A stretch of 64,000 nucleotides of DNA, taken from Myxococcus flavus. GTDB lineage: Bacteria; Myxococcota; Myxococcia; Myxococcales; Myxococcaceae. Within the stretch, counting starts at the first letter, position 1, and every line of letters begins with the position of its first letter. The DNA is taken from assembly GCF_050038885.1 (NCBI RefSeq), contig NZ_CP143624.1, forward strand, positions 8,308,001 to 8,372,000. The letters are read 5' to 3'. This document shows positions 53,505-61,699 of this stretch, piece after piece. Made by a program: the position numbers and the translations under genes. The notes below the pieces were generated by a model. It was given only the letters and a program-made list of their open reading frames with translations. It had not been told where the DNA came from and did not search any database.

Positions 53505-54581
53505 ATGCCGTCGAGCGAGCGAGCCAATCTGCCGCGTTGGAAGGGGCAGCAGGGCTACTTCGAGATCTGGTTCCTCTGCGTGCTCGACCCGGGCGGTGAG
53601 CGGGCCTGGTGGTTCCGCTACACGCTCTTCACGCCCGCGCCGGGAGCCCCTGGCGGGCCCCGCGCCATGCTGTGGGCGGCGTCCTTCGACTGCGCATCCT
53701 CCACGCCCGCCCTGGCGCTGAAGGCCATCCATCCCCTCTCCCGGTTCGTCGCCAACGCCACCGGGCGTTTCGGCATCCGCATCGGAGACGCCGAGCTGGC
53801 ACCCGGCCGGTGCCATGGCCGCGTCGAGTCGGGGGGCCATTCCATCGCGTGGGACCTGCGCTCCACCCCCGAGGCCGGGGAGGCCGTACGCCGCACGCCC
53901 CGTGGCGCGAACCTGCTGCCACTGCCCACGCAGGTGGCGCACTCCCAGGACGACATGCGCTTCAGCGGCACCGTCACGGTGGATGGGCACCCGTACGAGG
54001 TCCAGGGCGCTCCAGGCCTTCAGAAGCACCTGTGGGGCCACCGGAGGCTGGAGGAGCTGACGTGGCTCTACGTGCCGCGCTTCCAGGAGGACGCGGACGC
54101 GCGCCTGGAGGCGCTCTCCGTGCTGCCTCGTCGCTCGGTGCTGAGTCCCCGGCTCACCCCCATCTATCTGCGCACCGGTGCCACGGAGCACCGCTTCCAC
54201 GAAGCACCGGGCCTGCTCTTCACGCACATGGAGGCGCCGCGCGCCGGAGCGCTGCGCTTCCGCGCACGCTCGGCCACGGTGGCGGTGGAGGGCCGCGCGT
54301 GGTGCGACCCGCGGACGCTCGTGGGCTACGTCTACCGCGACCCGACGGGCTGGGACGTCCACGTGGCCCAGAGCGACGTGGCCACCTGCGAGCTGGAGCT
54401 CTTCACCCGTCCTCACCCCTTCGCGGCCTGGAGGCCGGACGGTCGGCTGACCTCCACGGTGGGCGCCCTGGAGTTCCACGCACCCGAGCCCCTGGAAGGT
54501 GTGCGCTACATCGGCTGGGACGACACCTCCGTGCGCGAGCCCGGCGGCGCGCCGCCCGCCGCCGCGGAAGGCGCCGGTTGA
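53505..54581 (+). CDS. Hypothetical protein, AttH/CrtC (hydroxyneurosporene hydratase)-like
   Basis: 358 residues, no signal peptide. Beta-rich; a segment QKHLWGHRRLEELTWLYVPR resembles the HxWG...W region of AttH/tocopherol-cyclase/carotenoid-hydratase lipocalin-like proteins, followed by a second sheet region. Catalytic residues cannot be assigned. ATG at 53505 with GAGGGG upstream. It is convergent with the Nramp-like gene, only 6 bp between stops. The relationship to the DUF2378 gene upstream is probably operonic. Confidence 0.6.
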   Translation: MPSSERANLPRWKGQQGYFEIWFLCVLDPGGERAWWFRYTLFTPAPGAPGGPRAMLWAASFDCASSTPALALKAIHPLSRFVANATGRFGIRIGDAELAPGRCHGRVESGGHSIAWDLRSTPEAGEAVRRTPRGANLLPLPTQVAHSQDDMRFSGTVTVDGHPYEVQGAPGLQKHLWGHRRLEELTWLYVPRFQEDADARLEALSVLPRRSVLSPRLTPIYLRTGATEHRFHEAPGLLFTHMEAPRAGALRFRARSATVAVEGRAWCDPRTLVGYVYRDPTGWDVHVAQSDVATCELELFTRPHPFAAWRPDGRLTSTVGALEFHAPEPLEGVRYIGWDDTSVREPGGAPPAAAEGAG

Positions 54582-54587
54582 GACGGC

Positions 54588-55877
54588 TCACCGGGCCGTC
54601 AGCTTCCGGAGCGCCTCCAGTGCCTCATCCGCCCCCACACCGAGGAACAGCAGCAGCGTGGCGATGAGCGCGGCGTTGACGAGCCAGCCGTTGCGCAGGC
54701 TCCCCACCCACTCGCGGCGGTTGTTCATCCACAGCAGCGTCGCGGCGAGCAGCGGCATGAACAGCGAGCCCATCACGGCATAGGCGAGCTGCGCCCGCTG
54801 CAGCGGCACCCACAGCAACGGCAGGGGCACCACCGCCAGCGCCACGAGGTACCAGCGCCAGGCGCGGGTGTCTCGCAGCGCCACGTCCGTGACGGGCGCC
54901 TTGCGATGGATGCGCAGGAAGTCCGCGAAGAGGTACGGAACCCCCTCCCAGACCCCCAGCAGGCTGGAGAACACGGCCGCCCAGAAGCCCCCGAGGAAGA
55001 GCCAGTAGCCCACCGGGCCGATGACGTCCCCCAGCCGCTGCGCCAGCAGCAGCGCCACGCGCAGGCCGCTGCCCTGGAGCTCCACGGTGGAGCCGATGAC
55101 GACCATCGCGATGCCGAACAGGGCCGTGAGCGCATAACCCACCGCGAGGTCTGCCTGGCATGTCCGCAGCCACCCGGTGCCTTCTCGGCCCCGCTCGCGA
55201 ATCCAGTAGCCGTAGGACAGCACCGTGACGGTGCCGCCCACGCCGCCCAGCAGGCCCAGGACCCACGCCGTGCCCCCCTCCGGCAGCGACGGCACCACGA
55301 GCCCCCGGGCCGCGGCGCCCCAGTCCGGCCCCGAGGCCACGGCCGTGACAATCACCGTGACGAACATCACGCCGATGCACGCGGCCATCAGCCGCTCGAA
55401 GAAGCGGAAGCCGCCCGCCCACACGAGCCCCAACCCCACCAGCGAGTGCACCACGCCCCAGAGGCGCCGGGACGTGTCCGGGTCCGCGGACAGGGGCCAC
55501 AGCGCGTCGCCCGCCGCGCCACAGGCGGAGATGAGCGCCCCTCCCGTGAAGAAGCTCCACCCCACCAGGTAGATGAAGAACGCGTAGCGCAGCCAGGCGC
55601 CGAAGCGGGCCCAGCCCTCCAGCACCGTCGTCCCGGTGGCGAGCTGCCAGCGCGCGATGCCTTCGTTGAGGAAGCCCTTCAGCACCGCGCCCACGACGGC
55701 GGCCCAGAGAATGGTCATCCCCACGGCGGAGCCACCGAGGCTGGCGGTGAGCAGGTCCCCTGCTCCCACGCCCGTGGCCGCCACGAGCATCCCGGGCCCG
55801 AAGCGAGCCATCAGCCCCAGCCGCGCCGGCGGGACCGCGGCGGTCGACCGCGCCGTTGAAGGAGAGGACGTGTCCAT
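54588..55877 (-). CDS. Nramp-like transporter, canonical metal motifs absent
   Basis: 429 residues, about 11 membrane helices, with Nramp-style N-terminus GPGMLVAA at residues 27-34. Where Nramps have DPGN in helix 1 this protein has GAGD (38-41), and where helix 6 has the MPH motif it has GGVGGTVTVLSYG. So the residues that coordinate Mn/Fe are not conserved, and divalent-metal transport is doubtful. It is the last gene of a four-gene operon with two GMC oxidoreductases and an alpha/beta hydrolase (36-bp gap). ATG at 55877. Confidence 0.82.
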   Translation of the reverse strand: MDTSSPSTARSTAAVPPARLGLMARFGPGMLVAATGVGAGDLLTASLGGSAVGMTILWAAVVGAVLKGFLNEGIARWQLATGTTVLEGWARFGAWLRYAFFIYLVGWSFFTGGALISACGAAGDALWPLSADPDTSRRLWGVVHSLVGLGLVWAGGFRFFERLMAACIGVMFVTVIVTAVASGPDWGAAARGLVVPSLPEGGTAWVLGLLGGVGGTVTVLSYGYWIRERGREGTGWLRTCQADLAVGYALTALFGIAMVVIGSTVELQGSGLRVALLLAQRLGDVIGPVGYWLFLGGFWAAVFSSLLGVWEGVPYLFADFLRIHRKAPVTDVALRDTRAWRWYLVALAVVPLPLLWVPLQRAQLAYAVMGSLFMPLLAATLLWMNNRREWVGSLRNGWLVNAALIATLLLFLGVGADEALEALRKLTAR

Positions 55878-55913
55878 GGGGGCAGGCCCTGGACGGTACT
55901 CCGCCGCCCTCGC

Positions 55914-56957
55914 TCAGGCCATGGCCTCCAGCGCATCGAGCAGCACCGGATACGTGTCGCGTGACGCGGTGCTTCCCATGAAGGTGTCCAGGTGCCCGTA
56001 TCCCGCGAGCACCTTCCGCTGGTAGTACGACGCGCCGTTCTCCTCGCGGAGCCACTCGTACGTGAGCTCCGTGGACGCGGGCATGTACGTGCCGTTCAGC
56101 TCGCCGGAGACGAAGGTGATGGGGCGCCGCAGGTGCTCCGCGCGGAGGTAGGACGGCGGGCGCTCGCGGCCGTAGCGCCGGAGGTTCTCCTCCCGGCCGT
56201 AGTCGAACCCCAGCGCGTACCCGGCGCGCGCCATCTGCGCCAGGTGGCGGAACGTCAGCATGTTGCAGGGGCCGAACTGCTCGTCGAGCCGCTCATGCGT
56301 CTCCCGGTTGATGCGCGCGTGCCGGAAGAGCTGCCCGTACATGAAGGTCAGCCGGTGGCACACCGTGCTGTCGCACTCGTGCCGGAACAGGTCCACGAGG
56401 GTGCCGAAGGCCGCCTGGAACAAGGGGCTGCGCGGGTCCTCGTCGGGTGTGAGGTAGTCTCGCGTGAGGTCCAGCACGTCCGGCAGCCGCAGCATGGCCT
56501 TCAGTTGCGTCGTCGGCGGGACGATGTGGTGCAGCGCCACCTGCGACGCGACCACGCCGCGCACGTCCGGCAGATGTCCCGCCGCCATCGACATGAAGAA
56601 GGTCGCCGAGCCCGCGCAGTGCACCACGGCCTGCACGGACTCCGCGCCGGTGCGCTCGCGGACTTTGCGGACGGCGGCGGGCATGTCGTGCCGGGCCGCG
56701 TCGTCCAGCGTGAACTGCCGCAGCGGCAGCTCCACGCTGGCGCGCCAGTCCAGCAGCCACGTGTCATAGCCGTGGCGCACCAGGAACTGGACGAAGTTCT
56801 CCCGCACCGTGGGCAGCATGAACATGCCGCTCCACACCCCTGCCCCGTGGACGAGGAGCACGGGGCCCTTGCGCCCCCCCTGGTAGCGCGTGAGCTGCAA
56901 GGGCGCGCCGTCGCCCGCTGGAAAGTCGTGGCGCTCGGCGGAGGGAAAACTGTCCAT
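55914..56957 (-). CDS. Alpha/beta hydrolase with Cys at the nucleophile position
   Basis: 347 residues. Oxyanion-loop VLLVHGAG (His37) and DTWLLDWRAS. The nucleophile elbow reads VVHCAGSATFF, i.e. xHCxG with Cys114 where GxSxG hydrolases have Ser, similar to PHA-synthase-like lipases. The charge-relay His is probably in AGYGHLDTFMG. No signal peptide. GAGGAA before the ATG at 56957. It begins 20 bp after the second GMC gene. In other bacteria, proteins of this kind are found fused to cholesterol-oxidase-type GMC enzymes, so it may hydrolyse or esterify a sterol-like ester; that is an inference. Confidence 0.83.
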   Translation of the reverse strand: MDSFPSAERHDFPAGDGAPLQLTRYQGGRKGPVLLVHGAGVWSGMFMLPTVRENFVQFLVRHGYDTWLLDWRASVELPLRQFTLDDAARHDMPAAVRKVRERTGAESVQAVVHCAGSATFFMSMAAGHLPDVRGVVASQVALHHIVPPTTQLKAMLRLPDVLDLTRDYLTPDEDPRSPLFQAAFGTLVDLFRHECDSTVCHRLTFMYGQLFRHARINRETHERLDEQFGPCNMLTFRHLAQMARAGYALGFDYGREENLRRYGRERPPSYLRAEHLRRPITFVSGELNGTYMPASTELTYEWLREENGASYYQRKVLAGYGHLDTFMGSTASRDTYPVLLDALEAMA

Positions 56958-56977
56958 AGCATGTTCCTCGTGTGCTT

Positions 56978-58525
56978 TCAGAAGCCCTGCACCACGGCCT
57001 CGGCGATGCGCTCGGCCACGGCGCTGATGGTCATCACCGGATGGAAACCAATGGCCGTCGGGATGACCGAGCCATCCGCCACGTACAGTCCGGGATGGTG
57101 GAAGACCTCGCCCTCCGTGGACACCACGCCCCGCTCGGGAGTCTCCGCCAGGTGGGCACCGCCCAGCGAATGCACGGTGAAGGGCCGCTTGAAGAGCTGC
57201 CAGGTGATCAGCGGCGAGAATGTGGCGCCGTACTGGGCCGCCAGGGCGCGCATGGCCTCGGTCATCCGCCGGACCAGCTCCGCGTTCTCCCCGGCGAAGT
57301 CCCACGCCACGTCCAGGTGGCCGCCCCTCAGGTGCATGCGCCCGTTCGCGTTGTCCTGCCCGATGCCGAAGAGGTTGGACGTGCGCGCAGCATCCACGTC
57401 GTTGCGCAGGGGCCGGCTCAGCAGTCCCTTCGCGAAGGCGGCGTGGACCCATGGCCCCAGGCACGTCCACAGTGGCGCGCCGATACCTTGGAAGGGCCCG
57501 ACGTCCGGCTGGCCCATCCCCGCCAGCACCTCCGTCGCGGGCTTGTTGAAGGTGGCCGTCACCAGCGTGAAGCGCGGCTGCGAATCCGTGAAGCGCATCA
57601 CCGTGGACACGTCGGGGCCCACCCACGGCAGGATGTCCTCGCGAGCTCCCTGCATGGACGCCAGGAAGTCACCGTTGCCCGAATAGCCATGGCCCAGGCG
57701 CCTGCTCACCCGGGGCAACGTCCGCGCGACATCCCGGCTGCGCAGGAGGATCTCCACCGTGCCCAGCGTCCCCGCCGCCAGCACCACGCGCGAGCCCTCC
57801 ACGGCGTACTTCTCCCCCGACACCAGGTCCTGGCAGTACACCCGGTAGCCGTCGCGCACCGGCTCCACGTGCGAGACGAGCGTCCGGGCCAGGACGTGCG
57901 CCCCCAGCGCCTCCGCCCGCGCCAGGTACGTGAGGTCCATGGTGTTCTTCGCGCCGTGCTGGCAGCCGAACTCGCACTCCGCGCAGAGCTGGCAGACGCG
58001 GCGGTTCGGCCCCGGGGGCTCGGTGAAGGCCACGGCCACGGGCGGATCGAACGTCTCGCGGCCCATCCCCCGCGCGGCGCGCTGGAAGAGGTCCCGCTTG
58101 CGCAGGGGGATGGAGGTGGGCACCGGGTTCAGGCGCAGCTCGTGGGCGACCCGGTCGAAGTACGGCTCCAGGGAGGCACGGCGATAGGCCGCGGGCCAGC
58201 GTGGATCCTCGAAGACCTCCGCGTCCGGCCGCACGTGGACGTTGGCGTAGATGAGCGACCCGCCGCCGACCCCGCTGGCCGTCACCGTGCCGATGCCGGA
58301 CAGGAAGCGCACGTCATAGAGGCCCTGGGCCTGGTGCCGCGAGGACTGGCGCCAGAGCACTTCGTCCGCGCGCTTCACGTCCCGGGGAAACCCGCCGGGG
58401 CGGTAGCGCTTGCCGCGCTCGAGGACGACCACCGACTTGCCGGCCTGTGACAGGCGCAGGGCGTTGATGGAGCCCCCGAAGCCGGAGCCCACGACCACCA
58501 CGTCGTACCGCGTTGCCTTCGCCAC
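56978..58525 (-). CDS. GMC-type/cholesterol-oxidase-like FAD oxidoreductase (second)
   Basis: 515 residues. FAD-binding GSGFGG at 13-18 and VVVLERGKRY; GVGGGSLIYANVHVRP is the GMC substrate-loop signature. A CxxCxxCxxxC motif (C178, C181, C184, C188) is followed by GAKNTMDLTYL. The C-terminal part has the catalytic-loop stretch FTVHSLGGAHLAET and a VADGSVIPTAIGFHPV nucleotide-binding end. The enzyme probably oxidises a sterol or other alcohol. GTG start with AGGAGAGG, 12 bp after the upstream GMC gene. Confidence 0.88.
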   Translation of the reverse strand: MAKATRYDVVVVGSGFGGSINALRLSQAGKSVVVLERGKRYRPGGFPRDVKRADEVLWRQSSRHQAQGLYDVRFLSGIGTVTASGVGGGSLIYANVHVRPDAEVFEDPRWPAAYRRASLEPYFDRVAHELRLNPVPTSIPLRKRDLFQRAARGMGRETFDPPVAVAFTEPPGPNRRVCQLCAECEFGCQHGAKNTMDLTYLARAEALGAHVLARTLVSHVEPVRDGYRVYCQDLVSGEKYAVEGSRVVLAAGTLGTVEILLRSRDVARTLPRVSRRLGHGYSGNGDFLASMQGAREDILPWVGPDVSTVMRFTDSQPRFTLVTATFNKPATEVLAGMGQPDVGPFQGIGAPLWTCLGPWVHAAFAKGLLSRPLRNDVDAARTSNLFGIGQDNANGRMHLRGGHLDVAWDFAGENAELVRRMTEAMRALAAQYGATFSPLITWQLFKRPFTVHSLGGAHLAETPERGVVSTEGEVFHHPGLYVADGSVIPTAIGFHPVMTISAVAERIAEAVVQGF

Positions 58526-58537
58526 GTTGCGCCTCTC

Positions 58538-60907
58538 CTATTCCAGCTTGGTGCGCGCGAAGACGTCCCAGAGGTTGCCCATGAACATGCTCCCGAAGCG
58601 CTTCAGGGCGTGGGCCTTCGCGAGCGACGACGTCGTCCCCAGCACCGTGAAGGTCGTGAGCTGCTGGAGGAAGTCCGGCATGCCCAGGCGGATGACGCCG
58701 CTGGCCACCACCGGTGCCTGGCGGTCCACGCCCCGGCGGATGACGGTGTGGAGGGTGGAGGTGTCGGCCCACATGTCGAAGCCGTCGTCGTCGCGCACGT
58801 GCTTGTAGCCGTCGAGCAGGTACTGCTGGCCGTCCACGCCGGTGAAGGGCAGCAGGTAGAGCATCCGCCGCTCGTAGTAGCTGTCCGTGTCCACGAAGAG
58901 GTTGAACACGCCGCGCTCCACCTTGGCGCCCCGGGGCGGCGTGAAGCCGTGGACGTGGACGGTGCCTTCCGCGATGCCCCCATGGGCCTTCTCCGCGAGG
59001 AACCGGTCCAGGTTGGGCAGGGTGATGGTGACGGTGAACTCGGCCACGTGGCCCTCCGCCTTCCCCTGCTCCTCCGCGCCCAGGAAGTCCGTCTCGGGCT
59101 CATGCCCCGGCGTGATGTAACCCCGCATCCGTTCGGTGAAGCGCAGCCCCACCACCGGCGTGGGCGACAACACCGTTCCCCCCTCTGGAATCACCACACC
59201 GTGCATCGGGTCCTCCCTGGGCACCACCCGGCGTGGTGCTTCCTCCATGGTCATGGTCATCCGCATCGACGCGCGGAACGGCTCCACGGCGCTCCGGCCC
59301 GAGGGCGTCCCGGCGCGCTCCGGCGCGGTCCAGGACGGGTGCCCCAGGGCCTCGCGGATGGCGCGCTCGACGTTGCGCTCGGCCACCGCGGCGATGGTGG
59401 ATGACGGGTTCACTCCCGTGCTCGACGGCAGCGCGGCGCCATCGAGGACATACAGGCCGGGGTAGCCATGCACCTCACCGTCGGGCGAGAGGACGCCGTA
59501 CGCGGGCTCCTCCGCCATGGCGCAGCCCCCCAGGTTGTGCACGGACACGGGGATGTGGAGCCGGTCCCAGAGCGGGTTGTAGACGGCCCGGGCCCCGAGC
59601 GCCCGGGCGATGTCCTGGCACAGCTGCTCCTGCGTCCGGTACAGCGGCAGGTTGGCGGGCACGTCCCACCGCACCTCCAGGTCCCCCGTGACGGGCCGCA
59701 GCGCCAGCCGACCGTTGGAGCGATCCCGCCCCATGGCCAGGAACACCGCCTGGAAGCGCCCGCGCTCCTTGTCGATGGCCGACCCGGTACCCGCGCGCCG
59801 GCGAAGGGCGCGCACCAGCTGCGCCTGCAGCAGGTCCGAGGGGATGCGGAAGTCCCCCTCCGGATCCAACGCCTGGAGAAGGCCCGCGGCCTGTCCCGGG
59901 TGCCCTCCCTCCTGGAAGAGGAACCACGTCTTGTCGGCCCCCTGCCCCTGGTCCACCACGAAGCTGGTGGTGATCGTGGGGCCCTCCGAGGGGTCCCAGA
60001 CCTCGCGGGTATCGAAGGCAAAGGCGAGGAAGTCACCGTTGGCCGAGTAGCGGCAGCCCAGCCGGTCGCCGATATTTGGCAGCGTGCCCCACTGGTCACG
60101 GCAGCGAAGCAGCAGCTCCGTGGTGTTCACCGCGCCCGCGCAGAGGAAGATGCGCCGGGCGTCCACGGTGCGCTCGGCGCCGCCGGCGGCGTGGTCGGTA
60201 TAGGTGACGCGGTAGCCGGCGGGAGACAGGGGCTCGATGCGCGTGGCCTCCGCCTGGGTGGTCATCTCCGCGCCCTGCTGCTCGGCGACGGCGAGGTAGT
60301 TCAGGTCCAGGGTGTTCTTCGCGCGGACGTTGCAGCCGATGTCACACTCACCGCAGTAGTTGCAGCCCTCCTGCGCGACGCCGAACTTGTTGGGCAGGGG
60401 CTCGCCGGCGGGGGCGAAGCGCACGGCGAGGTCCGGGTAGAAGAACTGCTGCTCGCGGCCGAGTTTGCGCGCCGCCTCCCGCATCCGCTTCGCCTTGGTG
60501 GGCAGGCCGCGCGCGGACGCGGTGATTGGCTGGAGGTCCAGCATGTACGCCACCAGGTCGTAATACGGGTCCAGCGCGGCGCGGCTGTAGCCCTCCGGCC
60601 AGTCCCACTCGAAGGTCTCCGCGGGCGGGCGCAGGTGGACGTTGGCGTAGATGAGCGAGCCGCCGCCGAGGCCGGCGGACTGGACGATGCTCATGCCCGG
60701 CAGCAGCTTCACGTCGAAGAGGCCCTGGCCGTACTGCCACAGCCAGCCGTTGAACGGGTTGCTCCAGTCGCGGGGAAAGCTCCCCTTCGGGTAGCGCAGG
60801 CCTCGCTCCAGGACGCGCACGGACAGGCCCGCCTGTGCCAGCCGGCAAGCCGCCACCGCGCCCCCAAAGCCGGTGCCAATGACCAGTGCGTCGTAGGTCG
60901 GCGCCAT
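58538..60907 (-). CDS. GMC-type/cholesterol-oxidase-like FAD oxidoreductase with C-terminal extra domain
   Basis: 789 residues. The first 540 form the GMC core: FAD motif GTGFGG, GLGGGSLIYANVHLRP, the CxxCxxCxxxC motif (C182, C185, C188, C192) followed by RAKNTLDLNYL, and a HNLGGCAMAEEP catalytic loop. The last 240 residues are a separate beta-rich domain with FTVTITLPNLDRFL, GTVHVHGF and HVRDDDGFDMWADTSTL. This domain resembles the middle region of large actinobacterial/proteobacterial cholesterol-oxidase fusion proteins, by recollection. ATG at 60907 with GAGGGGGG. First gene of the four-gene operon. Confidence 0.87.
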   Translation of the reverse strand: MAPTYDALVIGTGFGGAVAACRLAQAGLSVRVLERGLRYPKGSFPRDWSNPFNGWLWQYGQGLFDVKLLPGMSIVQSAGLGGGSLIYANVHLRPPAETFEWDWPEGYSRAALDPYYDLVAYMLDLQPITASARGLPTKAKRMREAARKLGREQQFFYPDLAVRFAPAGEPLPNKFGVAQEGCNYCGECDIGCNVRAKNTLDLNYLAVAEQQGAEMTTQAEATRIEPLSPAGYRVTYTDHAAGGAERTVDARRIFLCAGAVNTTELLLRCRDQWGTLPNIGDRLGCRYSANGDFLAFAFDTREVWDPSEGPTITTSFVVDQGQGADKTWFLFQEGGHPGQAAGLLQALDPEGDFRIPSDLLQAQLVRALRRRAGTGSAIDKERGRFQAVFLAMGRDRSNGRLALRPVTGDLEVRWDVPANLPLYRTQEQLCQDIARALGARAVYNPLWDRLHIPVSVHNLGGCAMAEEPAYGVLSPDGEVHGYPGLYVLDGAALPSSTGVNPSSTIAAVAERNVERAIREALGHPSWTAPERAGTPSGRSAVEPFRASMRMTMTMEEAPRRVVPREDPMHGVVIPEGGTVLSPTPVVGLRFTERMRGYITPGHEPETDFLGAEEQGKAEGHVAEFTVTITLPNLDRFLAEKAHGGIAEGTVHVHGFTPPRGAKVERGVFNLFVDTDSYYERRMLYLLPFTGVDGQQYLLDGYKHVRDDDGFDMWADTSTLHTVIRRGVDRQAPVVASGVIRLGMPDFLQQLTTFTVLGTTSSLAKAHALKRFGSMFMGNLWDVFARTKLE

Positions 60908-61209
60908 CTTCCCCCCTCTTTGCAACCCGTCCCAGGGCAGGTTTCGACTGCCATCCTATCAACGCACGAGGGTCTGATCCTTGGACCTCCCTCCATGGAG
61001 TGGGTCCAAGCCCTTGAATTCTCTTTTTCACCCGTGCGGCACTTATCAGGCACGCGGGCTGCACTGAGCCCCCTTCGAGCCGGACACCCCAGCGGGATTC
61101 TGGGCACAGCCAGCCGGAGGCACGTGCAACGTCCTCGCAACGACAGACATCGCGGCAGGTCGGCGGCGCGAGGGCACGACACAAAGTCACACGAGGTCAA
61201 AACTCAAAG
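60908..61209. other. Divergent promoter region of the GMC operon and gspG
   Basis: 302 bp between two divergent starts. A relatively AT-rich patch (around 61015-61035) is the likeliest promoter area, but no -35/-10 pair is convincing. No ORF with support. Confidence 0.4.
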
Positions 61210-61662
61210 ATGAAGCCAGCCCAGAAACTGAATTCGCGGCGCCGTCACGTTCGAGGCATGACGCTGATCGAGATCATGGTCGTCATCACCATCCTCGGGC
61301 TCATCGCCGCAGCCGTAGGTGTCTCGGTCATGTCGAACCTCGAGGAGGCCAAGCAGAAGACGGCCGCCCTGGACATCAAGACGCTGGAGACGGGGCTCAA
61401 GCTCCACTACATGAAGACCGGCAGCTTCCCGGACACCCACGCGGGCCTGGAGGCGCTCCTTGAGGCGCGATCGGTGGAGCGGCTGCCCAAGGACCCGTGG
61501 AACCGCGACTACGTGTACCTCAACGAAGGCGGCAGCCCTGTCATCCTGTCGTACGGCGCGGACGGTGCCCCGGGCGGTGAGGGCAGCGACGCGGACATCA
61601 CCTCCCAGGTGGAGTCACCATCGGCGAGCACGGCCCGCAACAAGCCCAAGGGCCTCCGCTAA
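61210..61662 (+). CDS. gspG: Type II secretion major pseudopilin GspG
   Basis: 150 residues. Prepilin cleavage site RG|MTLIEIM with Glu at +5 and a hydrophobic N-terminal helix (VVITILGLIAAAVGVSVM). The pseudopilin C-terminus has DPWNRDYVYLN, then SYGADGAPGGEGSDADI, which holds the calcium-binding region of GspG. It is the main pseudopilus subunit, processed by the prepilin peptidase, but no other gsp gene lies nearby. ATG at 61210. An IS630-family element sits in its stop codon: TAA uses the target TA plus the first base of the IS. Confidence 0.92.
   Translation: MKPAQKLNSRRRHVRGMTLIEIMVVITILGLIAAAVGVSVMSNLEEAKQKTAALDIKTLETGLKLHYMKTGSFPDTHAGLEALLEARSVERLPKDPWNRDYVYLNEGGSPVILSYGADGAPGGEGSDADITSQVESPSASTARNKPKGLR
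61660..61661 (+). repeat. Left TA target-site duplication of the IS630 element
   Basis: The TA that precedes the left inverted repeat; it is also the first two bases of the gspG stop codon. Confidence 0.75.
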
Positions 61663-61690
61663 GTAGGCCGCCAGAAGTTCCGAGACAAAT
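61662..61690 (+). repeat. Left terminal inverted repeat of the IS630 element
   Basis: 29 bp, starting AGTAGG. It matches the reverse complement of 62783-62811 at 24 of 29 positions, with the outer core CGCCAGAAGTTC identical. Confidence 0.9.
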
Positions 61691-61699
61691 TCCGGCCGC

